DNA of 64,000 nt. It comes from Antitrichia curtipendula. Lineage: Eukaryota; Streptophyta; Bryopsida; Hypnales; Leucodontaceae. The stretch spans positions 20,494,574 through 20,558,573 of the forward strand of contig OX579633.1 in NCBI GenBank assembly GCA_951230915.1, in the 5' to 3' direction. The stretch's first letter is position 1. Each line of letters starts with the position of its first letter. Under the pieces are notes generated by a model. That model had not been told where the DNA came from and made no database searches. It saw only the letters and a list, made by a program, of their open reading frames with translations. Positions 46,860 to 58,078 of the stretch are shown here, piece after piece. A program made the translations under genes and the position numbers.

Positions 46860-47690
46860 TAAAACCTGTCTGAACCTGATTTTGGCAGATTCGGCAACTA
46901 CACCTCCCTCATTTTAGTAATGGCCTTTACCATTGTCACCATGTATGCAATTGCTTCTCTTCTAATTCTTGTTAGGTTTTAGTCCTTGAACCTATTTCTG
47001 TAAATGTGCACATAACATTTGAAAGTTTGTGCTTGCAGCTACTGTTCTCGTAGGTTCTTCGAATTCACAGTTGTGGATATGAAGACAATTACATTTCTGA
47101 TGTTGGAAATACTCAGTTTGTGGCAGTTCTGGGTGCAGGGCCTTGTTCACATGTCAAGAGGAGCTGCATTCGGACCTGATTGAAGCGTTCACATTATCTG
47201 ACAGCTGAGGTTGTGCATGCAGCGAATGACAGTTTGCAATCCATGTCCCCCACATCAGTTCCCAATGCTACTCATGCTGCAGAGGTCATTGAGAATTTGA
47301 CATCTTCAATCTCAATCATTGTCCATGGCACTCTTAATTTTAATGTACTGTAGGTGGAATGAGTTCTACCTCCATTCTTCTGTGCACGTCTTCATTCTAT
47401 CCCTTCAGTTTATGATTTTGTGTATGTCTAGTCAGTTGAGAAACTGCTGCATTTTGCAAACACAGGAGATTTAGGACTATGATAATCTGCAGCTGTTTGT
47501 TTTGTGTAAATTGCAGCAGCTTCTGGCTTGTCATTATTGGCTCCTCCTTGCTTGTGCTTTCTTTACTTGGCTTGGGTGAGGATATTAAACTCCGCCATCC
47601 AGACAATTCACTTTGTATTGAAAATGTCTTGAGTCAATGTTTAGGATTGACTTAGTACCCGAGAATGCGTGTGTGAATCATTCCATAGGT
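46860..47690. other. No supported gene
   Basis: Moderate-GC sequence with short overlapping frames only. No motif seen. Confidence 0.3.
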
Positions 47691-47703
47691 TATTTGTATT
47701 CGC

Positions 47704-48020
47704 TAAGGTAGGAAGTCCTAAAATGGAGCGGGTTCTAAAACCAATCAAGCTCCAGAGGTACATTTTGCACTTTCCAATGTACAAGTGGTGTGCATTTGAG
47801 GAGGTGGTCGGTTTCAGAGCCTACAAAAATGCACTTTTCTGCAACTTCAGAAATCCATAACTAATTCCACAAAGCTTCAAAAAATATAAAACAACTTGGG
47901 TTAGATGCCAATTTCTCTTGCCTTTCAAGGAAAATTTACTGAAAAATATTTTAAGAAGTTCTACCTCCCCAAAAGTCAGCTTCAGCTCTTAGATGAGCGG
48001 TTTATGGACCTCCTACCTTA
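47704..48020. mobile_element. MITE with AAGGTAGG ends, copy 2
   Basis: Same family as 45824-46139. Starts TAAGGTAGGAAGTCCTAAAA and ends GGACCTCCTACCTTA. Confidence 0.8.
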
Positions 48021-48900
48021 TGCACTGATGCAGTTTATTTGCTTGATTCAAACTACCAGTAGTTAAGATGTTGATGAAATGCACTTGTTTTGGGTTTGAT
48101 AATTGGGACAACATTTGTTATTGGGACAGCATTTGTTATTTGTCGTATTCAAGCAATCATATACTCCATACTTGTAAGTGTTTCTCAGGATTCTTCATTT
48201 GAGGTTGAATGTTGAATGAAGAGCACACATTTATGTGCTTGCAATTTTTGACTCTTTATGAGACTGCTAAATTGAGAATAATCCACTAAAAAGTTGAATA
48301 AAGTATGGTGGTTGAAATATAACAGAGTTTGGTAATCCTTGATTGATTCTTCTTGTGTTTGTGGCAGTTTTGTAGCAATTGGATGGCTGATTGTCATCAG
48401 ATTTTGGTTCTTGGGTGGCACTTTTCCTCCTCATCTGTGCATACTGAAGCACCTCCACAATTCTCACCTTATTTTTGAATTTCACATATCAATATCATGT
48501 CTGTATACCATGGTTGCCTTATTAGACAGGCTATGCATACTTGACATCCAGTTAGACACCTCAATTCTTAATCTCGTTTTCAAATTTTGCATATCAGAAT
48601 CATGTTCATCTATGAGGGTTGTCTGATCAGACAGGTTAGACTTACTCGATGTTGTGTTGGTCGGACTAACTTACTGTAGATGTTTGATTTCTACTGTCTT
48701 GTCAGACAGGTGCTGATTAGGGCCTCCCATGGTTGATTGCAGGGTGTTTGATGACACATGTGCTGTAATAATGAATGGACTGTGAACCCAAGAAACCGAA
48801 CTGCCTTTTACAATGATAATGGGCCGAAAAGATGGAATTAGGCCATTTCCTCCTCCCTCCTCCAAAAATTGATAGCCATTGATTTTTTTTATAAAGAAAA
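48021..48900. other. No supported gene
   Basis: Includes two copies of ATTGGGACAACATTTGTTAT-like sequence near 48103-48140. Short frames only. Confidence 0.3.
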
Positions 48901-48924
48901 TCCTCGACCCCCTTCAATGTCGTT

Positions 48925-49140
48925 GATCTTGAGTACAGGATACAGAGTACAGGATACAGATATCAGATATGGATATGAGATATAGATACAGAACAGAAGA
49001 TGGATATGAATACAAATACATATGGGTTTATGTCATATCGATTGGGTTGGATAAAGTCTAAAATTACAAATAGGAGAGGGGGGTGATTAGGGTTCGGATT
49101 GATTGGATTGGTTGGATGGGGTGTGGGAATTATAAAATTT
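48925..49140. repeat. Degenerate GATACAGATA-rich tract, copy 1
   Basis: Simple, imperfect repeats of GATACAG/GATATGA follow CGTTGATCTTGAG, then a G-rich patch AGGAGAGGGGGG. The same order of features occurs at 61092-61345. Confidence 0.55.
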
Positions 49141-49453
49141 ATTTTAATGTTTAACCAATAAGACCAATTTAACTATTATGGACTTATTCACAAATTATGG
49201 ATAGTCTCTGTAGTTGAAAACGTATTGGCTAGCACCTGATACTAAGCTATTTTTTACTATTTTTTACTTTTATTTTATCCAAAATAATGTGCTTGATCCA
49301 TTCTAACTCAAAAATCTACATTTGAATTGTATATGTATAGAGATTTTATCAATCACCTGCAGCTGCGATGTTATTTTTGGACTATGGATTTGTCCATAAT
49401 TAGTTAAATTGCAATTCAATCAATGCATCTTTTGAGTACATTTCCTCACAATG

Positions 49454-49713
49454 TACTCAAAAGATGCATTAACACAACATCATTGTGAGATGTGAATTAA
49501 ATCACACAAGCCCACTATGTGGCCGTTGTCACACAAGTATGAGTGAATGGAAGGAAGATAAGATTTCATTTCCAAAATAAGGTATTCAAAAGATGCATTA
49601 ACACAACATCATTGTGAGATGTGAATTGAATCACACAAGAACATCATGTGGCCGTTGTCACATAAACATGGGTGACTGAGAGGAAGATGAGATTTCATTT
49701 CTAGAATAAGGTA
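49454..49713 (+). repeat. Two-copy tandem repeat, unit about 130 bp
   Basis: 49454-49582 and 49583-49713 both read TCAAAAGATGCATTAACACA through to AATAAGG with about ten differences. Confidence 0.9.
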
Positions 49714-50654
49714 GGAAGTGTAGAAACTGTCCATCTAAGTTCCTGAGCGACCTTAGCCACCTCCTAGCTTCACACTGGGAGAACAGAAGGGTGCTACCCT
49801 CCCCTTGATATTATATTGGGTATGTGGTGTCAAGTCCCCCCCAAAATATAATACCACAAGGGGAGAATGCCCCACCGGTTTCCCTGTATCATTCCCTAAA
49901 CCAGCCTTTTTTCTACATGCTACATGTAGCCTAATTGTGACACACTCTTTCTCTAAGCGACAATGACAAAGGAAAAGATGTAGGATTCTTTCTGGTTTTC
50001 ACCACGTCGCCATCGTGGCTGCTTGTAGCGTCGCCTCCCAGCGACTTGGGCAGATCAAGTTCAGGGTCTCTATCACCTAATAGTTTGTTGCAATGCTACA
50101 GATGGAGAGTTTAGGTCGCCTCTCCACGCTATGATGATTGTTGAGGATCGCTAGATCATCCCACTCTCTCCAAGGCTTAGCGCCATTGGAGAGCATTATT
50201 TTTTTAGATTTATCGCTTGCTTAAACCGTTTGTACTAGCATGAGTGTTGCCACATTGTTCACTATCTTGTACCAGCCTTGTCGCCAAATCTTGGATTTGT
50301 AAGAAGTGCAATAGGTGCAGTTGATTCGTGAATTACTAACATTATGTTTATGTACAAGCCACTCCGAGTTCTTGTTGTCTGTTGAACGTAGTGGGGTGGA
50401 ATTAGGGTTTAGGAGGAATTTGGTATGATGGTGCTGTTGCGTACAACTGATGGAGCTCGGAGGTACCGTTTGCATTACATGTATTTGTTGGCGCATGTTT
50501 GTTTTTTGTTCAACCTTTGCTGCAGCTAATTTTTGGAATCTCACCCTAGTTTGTATCAATGTGTTGTGTGCTTTGAATTGAGCTGTTATTTTGTTCGCAC
50601 TTGTGAGGCTATTAATTATCCATTTTGTTTGTGAATTTTGTGAGAGCATTCGAG
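49714..50654. other. No supported gene; hairpin and flank of hAT remnant
   Basis: 49795-49865 holds an imperfect inverted repeat: CCTCCCCTTGATATTATATT then AATATAATACCACAAGGGGAG. The rest may be the 5' part of the hAT element. Minus-strand frames here have no motif. Confidence 0.4.
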
Positions 50655-53564
50655 ATGGTGCCAAAGGCGATGGTCCTCCAGAGACTGCGGAAGACGACAA
50701 TGTTGGAGTCGTATTTTGTGAGCAGCCATAACTCTGCGGATCCATATTCGATCCATCTCCCTGAGCATGTTGCAAAGCGTGCCCAATCCGCATCCACCAT
50801 CTCGACTGCTGGTGAATTGGAAGAGAGTTCCGCCTTTGGAGAGTCGCACACCTCCGGGCGCGCCAATTTGGTTCTTCACTTGATCTACCCCTCGGGGCTT
50901 TTTGATCTGCCTGAAACGACCGATGTATAGGAAGACAATGACGTCGTCAAGGTGGTTAATGTTGACAACAATGGGGCAAGCGAGCGGAAGGCTAAGAAAA
51001 AATCTTATGAGGTGTCAAGGAAATGCCAAGATGCGTGGACAATTTAGCACCCATGGGCGAAGATGGTGCATGGAGATTGAGCTATGGCTGTCCACAAGGT
51101 CCAATGCCGGATCTGCATACAAGTGACATGCCACGATATGCTGATTAGTCCGAAGACCGACACTTTGGAGAAGCATGCTGGGAAGTGCATCGCCAAGAAG
51201 GACATGCCGCATTTGGATGTAAAGAAGGGCAAGGTGTTTGTGAGGAAAGGCTGCCACCGCTAAGCCGTTGTAAAATCCTACAACAAGCAGATGCAACATC
51301 GCCCATCAATTGCGGAGCAAATCAATGTAGAGTTCAAGGGAGAAAGAGTAAGGAAGATCCAACAATTAGTCGCCATTGTTTTCCACCTTTTGCAATCTGG
51401 ACGCTCCATGGTCAAGTATGAGGCTTTAGAAGAGTTGTTTGGGTTCCTCAAGATTTTGCACCTTAGTTGCAAGCACTGGAGCGACACTACTAGTTGGATT
51501 ATGGCTGACTATATCCACAGAAAGATCTTGAGTAAGATGAAACAAAATTTAGTGGATTGTCAGTACTTTGCCATCATGTGCGACGAAGTGACAATTGTTG
51601 ACAATGTGGCGTGGATATTGATCCATGCTTACGTCATCAATGACTTTGCAAGAGTGCCTATATTGTTGTCCCTGGAAAAGGTGATGGAGAGGGCCACAAC
51701 GCCAAGACTGTCCATAATCATAATCAACACCATTGAAGGGAAAGGAGGGGTAGCACAAGCTGACATGCGGAGGAAGTGAATATCTTTTGGAGTGGATGGT
51801 GTTGTTGTGTTCCAGGTACCATATCCATTGTCTGTCATGTTTCTGCTTGGTTAGATGTGCTAGCTTAGTGTAGTTTTTCAATGTTGTCCTTTGTCTAATG
51901 CGAGCGAACCTCTGACATCTTGAGGATCCAACAAAACCATGGCTGATATATTGTGTGCAAGGATCTAGAGGAGGTGTGACGAAGCTTCTTCAAGAAACAA
52001 TGGCCCCGCACATGGAGGGGATTCACTGTTTTAGTCACCAAACCAACCTATCCCATCTCCCTATCAAGGCCCTATCCCATCTCCCTATAATTGCAAAAAT
52101 TGAGACATTGCTGTAGACATTACATGGCTACTTCTCGGCCAGCCCAAAGCGCCACTTTGAATTTACGAAATTGGCTGAGATGATGCACACCAAGGGATCA
52201 AAGATAACCATGCAGGTGTGATTCTCTCCTGTACACTTTGAGTTTAGTGTTTTGCAAATTGTATACATGATGGCATGTGGACGTCTTGTTTATGTGGTGC
52301 TCAATTGTGTAATAGACTTTGTGATGTTTGCCTTGCAGATCAAAACACGTTGGCTCAGCATATTGTCCCCTTTGAAGAGAGTCATGGCGGAGTACAAAAC
52401 GTTGCTCCTCAAGATGTCAAAGGATCGCTCGGACAAAGACTCTAAGGCTTCAGCGCGAGAAGTCGCCAAGAAGAACTTTGAGTTGCTTTTTGACATATCC
52501 ATTCCTTGTGTCTTGGCCTATTTCTTGCCATTGTTAGAGACTATTCATGACTTGATAAAGTTCTCTTAGCAGCTTGATGTCTTTGTATGTGACTATGTGG
52601 TTGCAATTAAGGTTTGCCAAACACAACTCTATGAGCAGTACCTAAATCAAACTACACGATTTGTCTCTGACATATTCCATGAGTTTCATCACTTTGTTGC
52701 AGGATGTCACCCAAGCATGTCCAATTGTTGGACACCATCAAGTCTAGATCTGAACTCTAGTGAGACTCAACATCTCCAATGGAGTTGTGGCATGGCACGC
52801 TTTGATGTCATAACATGTAATGAATTTGGTGTGGCCGAGCGGGTGACGAAGGAGAACTTTGATGAAGTCATATCGTGCGTAAAGACCCTCTACACAAGTA
52901 CTAAACTAGCTACTATGTTGAATACTTGCTTAATGTATTGCTATTTTTGTGATTCTAACTTTTGTCATCCTTTTCTACAAAGGCAGCACAAAAACTCATA
53001 CACGAGTTGAGTGGCAAATTTTCGGCTTCAAACATCATGGACTCTGTGGAGGTGATGTACCTCCAGTACTGGTTGCAACCTAACGCGGATGTGCTTTTTG
53101 AGCGGCACTTTTTAGTATTGAAGGAACACTTCTATTACGAGCAGAGGACCAGTGATATCACAAGCGCGGCATTGCTCAATGAAGATAAACTGAACCAACA
53201 ATGTAGCATCTTCAAGAGCATCATAATGGCGAATGCTGCCGATGCTATGGAGAAGCCAATCATGCTCAATCCATTGACGCGTTTGTGGAGGAACGTGGCT
53301 TCCTTTGCATGGTTGAGGGCGGCCATTTTGGAATGGATAAAATTGGCAAAAATTGCAGTTGTTTAAGTTCTAGGATTAGTTGAAGACGACCGGATATTTT
53401 CGTTAGTTGCCTTCTTGAAGGGCAAGCTCAAGAATTAACTTGATGAGCACCTAGAGTACGCGATGGGAGTCTATTCACAGAAGTACTACACCATGAAGAA
53501 CTTTCCATTCAACAATGCTTATGAAGCTTGGCACAAGAACAAGAAACGGAAGCTTGAGTCTTAA
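50655..53564 (+). pseudogene. Decayed hAT-family transposase
   Basis: Scattered pieces in several frames of + follow the order of a plant hAT transposase of the DUF4371/zinc-finger-862-like type. A BED-finger-like segment at about 51005-51200 (CRICMQVTCHD then LEKHAGK) is cut by stops. Then 51291-51779 encodes MCDEVTIVDNVAWILIHAYV and VPILLSLEKV, the first part of the catalytic RNase-H-like fold. 52339-52600 encodes TRWLSILSPLKRVMAEYKTL. The 3' part to 53564 ends in NNAYEAWHKNKKRKLES. Stops and frameshifts between blocks make it inactive. No clear terminal repeats were identified. Confidence 0.8.
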
Positions 53565-54444
53565 GTGAGAAGGCCAATTCTCAATGATGAGACGCTTTTG
53601 CCAGACTGAGTCCATGGATTTCCATATAGATGTTGTGTTTATGTTGTGTTGTCTTATCTATGATGTGTCTTTTTGTTAGGTCTGTCATGCTCTTTAAGTC
53701 TTTGCTACTCCTTTGATTTACTATTTAGGTGGCTCAATAGTTGTTTGCATGGTGTTGCCTTTTTTTTAGAAGTCGTGGAATATGTGTACAGTGACAGCCA
53801 TCTGAGATAATTGTGGTTGTATTAAATGTCACTTGCGAGGGCATGGGAAATGTTGGACTTTTGCAGACTATGTTGCTTGTTCAATTCCCTCCACTGGCAC
53901 ATATGTCGTTTTTTTATTGATCTAAATTTAATTCTATTGGATCCCATCCTTTTTTTTCTAGCTCTTTCTTCAACTTGCATATATTGTGTTTGTCTTAGTT
54001 AGATCCTTTTCATCTCCCTTTGGTTCTCTAGTATATATAGCCATTTTTAGAAAGTTTTTGTAGTATGTATAGCTTTTTTTAGAAAAATACTCTAGAATGC
54101 CAATTTTAGAAACAAATATGGGCTTGAGTAGCAAGATCAAACTCAAACACTTCTACAGTATTTGCCAATGACTTTGAAAACTCTAATTTGGACTGATGCC
54201 AGAGTGCTACACATGGCAGTGACACATCTTACAAAAACAAAAAATAGGCAAAGACTATTTCGCCACTACCTTTACCAACTAAGTAACACTCTAGCTACAT
54301 TGTTGATACTCCAGAAAGTCCAAAAAAATGAATGCCCTAAACACAAGCCTCTTAATGACATTGATGATGAGATTCTATTTCCAAAGTACAAGTTTGTAAC
54401 CGACAATTACAATCCGGATTATGAGCTTGATGACCCCAATGATG
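53565..54444. other. No supported gene
   Basis: T-rich flank of the hAT remnant. A 111-codon open frame at 54162-54497 runs into the next repeat and has no recognised motif. Confidence 0.35.
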
Positions 54445-54446
54445 CT

Positions 54447-54755
54447 AAGAGCATTGCCACCCATTCACTGGGAACGAGACTTGGACAGGGCCGGTGAGCA
54501 AAAAGTGTTCTACCACGGACCTAGGGAGGGACAAAAAGAGCCCGGTCCTGGCATAATTCCCTCTCTAAAATGGTAGGACACCATGCTCGGGATGTAAGTT
54601 GACTCATGCAAGATTTTGTTGGTTTGTGGGTCATATGTAATAGTTTTAATCAATTAGCTTTTTGATTGGCTTTTGGTTATGACAAGTCATTAATGCATGA
54701 GAATGTCTTGTTTTGGCGTGTTTGCTTCCCTGTGAATGAATGGGGGATGGAAGCA
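54447..54755. mobile_element. Worn TAA-flanked element related to 58079-60798
   Basis: TAA then GAGCATTGCCACCCATTCAC is the same 5' end as the large element at 58079. The other end may be GTGAATGAATGGGGGATGG near 54731-54750. The middle is GC-richer with GGGCCGG and GAGCCCGG words. Confidence 0.45.
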
Positions 54756-54820
54756 ACCTAGGAGCTATCGTGATCAAAACAACCCTTTTTCTAAGCCTTG
54801 TTTTTGGGACATTACAAGAA

Positions 54821-55090
54821 ATTTCAGTCCTCAAAGAGATTGCCAATTTTGCACCCCCATAGTGCAATTAAGGGAAAGAAATAAAAATAAAAATAAAATA
54901 ATTATTAGTTATTTTTTTGAAAATGTGAAAAATGATGTGGCACCAACACCAAGTCAAACTGGAAATTTTAAAAATATTTATAATAAATAAAATAAATAGA
55001 TAAAAAAATTTCTTTTTCTTTTTCTTTTTTTGTAATTGCATCCAAGGGTGCCAAAAATTAGAAACTTGCAGCCTCTTTGAGGACTGAAAT
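54821..55090. mobile_element. MITE with ATTTCAGTCCTCAAAGAG ends
   Basis: Starts ATTTCAGTCCTCAAAGAGAT and ends CTCTTTGAGGACTGAAAT, about 270 bp around an A/T-rich core. Confidence 0.75.
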
Positions 55091-55442
55091 GTTTTCTAAT
55101 GATGGGTGGAGAAGCTCTAATCCACAAAAGAGGGAGTTCTGGATGGAGCTCACTATCCAGCAAAAAAGATGCAGCTACAGAGAATAAGAGCTGCACAATC
55201 CTCAGAGCAGCATTTGTTCCAATTTTAGAGAATATTTCAGCCTGCAACTGCCCAAATATCATCAGGAACACCATTGGCCATGGTCTTATTGTCCGGAGGA
55301 ACCATGTTCTCCATCTGTTTGTGGATTATAATCACAACATGATCCACCATGAGGTTGAGGAAGATGGTGCCTGCCATTTTATGCTTACATGTTTCAAGAG
55401 GTCCCAAATGCGGCCCCAACTCTAGTCCCTAAGAAGAATACA

Positions 55443-55878
55443 TAAGGTAAACCAGCCCATTACGATCAGATGACCCATAGTGGACATCTTATGACCTCAT
55501 GATGATTTTTCAGACCACAATCAATATCTTACCTGACACCTATGGAGTGATTAGTGATCTCATTAGGAACACTCAGTTTTTCAATGTAAATCATTGTAGA
55601 AAGTGATTTTTCATGGCATTCCACATTAGAAATTATTGTGATCACTTTAGATGAGCATATTGGATACACTTTTTATTGGTTATGGGGCAGCCTGTAGACC
55701 GTGTTGGGAAGATCACTTCAAAAATACATAACTAATTCACACTTTGTCTAAAAAATAAAATTTCAATTGCTCTCACTATTTATCACACTTATCTTTGAGT
55801 GAGAAAAAAATAGAAATTTCTCAGCAATGGCATGAGGGCAGACTCGAAATTCTGACCACAATGGGCTGGTTTACCTTA
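55443..55878. mobile_element. MITE with TAAGGTAAACCAGCCCATT ends
   Basis: Starts TAAGGTAAACCAGCCCATT and ends AATGGGCTGGTTTACCTTA, a perfect 19 bp inverted repeat, 436 bp long. Same terminal family as 42025-42541. Confidence 0.8.
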
Positions 55879-56084
55879 AGCTTATGTTGGATATTACAAC
55901 TCTGGAGCAAACTCGAGTTACAACGCAAGGCCTAGTAGCTCTGGTCATTTTTACAGACGTGCTGCAGAGATGACTTGGAATATGTACCCTGGAGGCAGGA
56001 GGCAAAAGTAAAACAATATGGGGGGTGGTCACACTTGTGCACTGAAGTTGGAGACAATTCGGGAACGTGATTTGAGATCTGTAG

Positions 56085-56206
56085 CAAGGTAAAAGACCCT
56101 GATACATTTGTGGCAGTGTATTTGAAGTGCACATTTCAGAATTTCAAATGTACTCTACTTGTACATAGTGGCTACAAAGTGGCACAAATAGGGTCTATTA
56201 CCTTAC
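56085..56206. mobile_element. Small MITE with AAGGTAAAAGACCC ends
   Basis: Starts AAGGTAAAAGACCCTGATAC and ends AATAGGGTCTATTACCTT, about 120 bp, another member of the AAGGTA-ended group. Confidence 0.6.
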
Positions 56207-56452
56207 TTTGTGACATGATTACGGTAGGTACTTCCAAAATCGCATTATGTCTAAAACCGCATATTAAAATGAGCCTTATAATGGTGTAAGCACCTACTAG
56301 AAATTGTCAATGAGTGTGATATGGCAGCTTTTGATTACATCATTGTTATTATAGTTGAGTATAAAGGCTTGAACACTAACATCCCATGAGGATTTTAAAT
56401 CTTTGACAACTTTAATGTAAATTTCATTTTGAGTTGATTGTTGCTTGTTGCA

Positions 56453-57655
56453 TTAACCCCTAAAGGACCAAGCTATGTTTTTTGGCAATATAGAAATTTT
56501 GGGCAAATATGTGTGACTAGATTTCCATATTTTTGGCCCAAATTTTAATAGAAGGTGTGGACAAGGAATATCTTTCATGTACACTAAATTTGATGGCATT
56601 TGGAAATATGAGTCAAAAATTATGGCCTAATATGTAGAGTTTGTTTCTCAACTTGGGCAGTTTGGGCAAATCTGGAAAAAAAGCTTTTTTCAAAAATAAA
56701 AATTCAAATTTTTTTTGAAAGATTTATATATACATAGAAAGCTTTGAATCATTCCATTTTGATCAATGAGTGAAAAGTTATGAGGTGTTTTAGTTTGCGA
56801 GCAATTATGGATTCTCTACTCTAAAATAAACTTTGAAATCCTTTATTTTACTCAATTTTCAGTATTTAAAGAGAAAAGTAAAAACTTAGGATGTAGATTG
56901 ATTATTACAACATTGCAACCATTAGGATTGGCATTTTTCAATTCCATAAATAAATTGTTAACAATTTTGTATTTTGAATCATTCTCCACTTCTTTCTACT
57001 TATTTTTTTTTTCCTATATGTTGTACAACTCCAAATGATTTGGAATGTTTCAAGCATGTAGACAACTTGTTTAGGAAAAGGATTCTAAAGAAGCACCACC
57101 ATTTGGGACATTTTTTCATACAAATGTGACCTTGTGAAGTGCGGCTGCCCGTTTTTTTGTAAGGACCCAAAAAATGATTTTTGTCACTTCAAACGCTTAT
57201 ATCTTGCAATCTACACAGTGGAAATTTCTGAAATTTTTTCCATATCTTCTCAATCTAAATTTTTTCCACATCTACAAGATCTTACAATTACATGTGTCCA
57301 AAAATGATATTTTTCAAAAATTTGGTACTTGTACTAAAAATGGCAATTAAGGCCATAATTGTTATATTGAGACTTTTTGCAGATTTTTGAGACAAAATGC
57401 TAGTTATTGGAAAACTCATTTAATAAAATAGTGATTGAAATAAAAAATAAATAATGCTAAAATAGTGATTTTATAATAAAATTCTAAAAGTTGGTGTTGT
57501 TACCTATTTATAAAAAAGTACTAATAAAGAAATAAAGCAGTTTATCTTCGAGTTGAGGATAAAAATGAGAATGCAAAAAGTCTCAATACAACAAATATGA
57601 CCTTAATTTGGGAGTGTTTTTGGTGATAACATAGTCAAAGTTCTTTAGGGGTTAA
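56453..57655. mobile_element. TTAA-ended element, longer subfamily
   Basis: Starts TTAACCCCTAAAGGACCAAG and ends TTCTTTAGGGGTTAA, 1.2 kb. The interior follows 1666-2597, with an extra 57350-57600 segment. No coding potential. Confidence 0.7.
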
Positions 57656-58078
57656 GAGCTAGCTTGTTGTTTTACAAGCTTTCATTTTTTGGAATATTAA
57701 TGACATGATTTTAGCTCCAATTCTTTCACTCATGACACCTTGGGAGGGGGAGCTTTTGAATGTGACTACTCAATTTGAAGTCTGCCTATGAGTTGGTTTA
57801 ATCACTCTACTTTCAAAACTTTGTACCCGTACTGTGGTCTTATATTTGCCAGAATAAAAGAATTGATTGTGCATTCCTTCTTTTAGTACATATTTATTTA
57901 CTGTTTTATTTTTATTAATAACTAATTAACCTTCAAATTACCCACAGCCCAATTTGTGACGGTTTAGGGTGTACCCACCTAATGCGTCTCAGGATTGTCT
58001 GGCAAGTCAACTACGCAATAATATGTAGTTGTACACAATAACATGTAACAATTTACAGGCATGCTGAAACCAGAGTAA

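Noticed and set aside
50221..50793. 190-codon minus-strand frame beside the hAT remnant
   Set aside because: It overlaps the 5' end of the plus-strand transposase remnant and has no motif; probably antisense.
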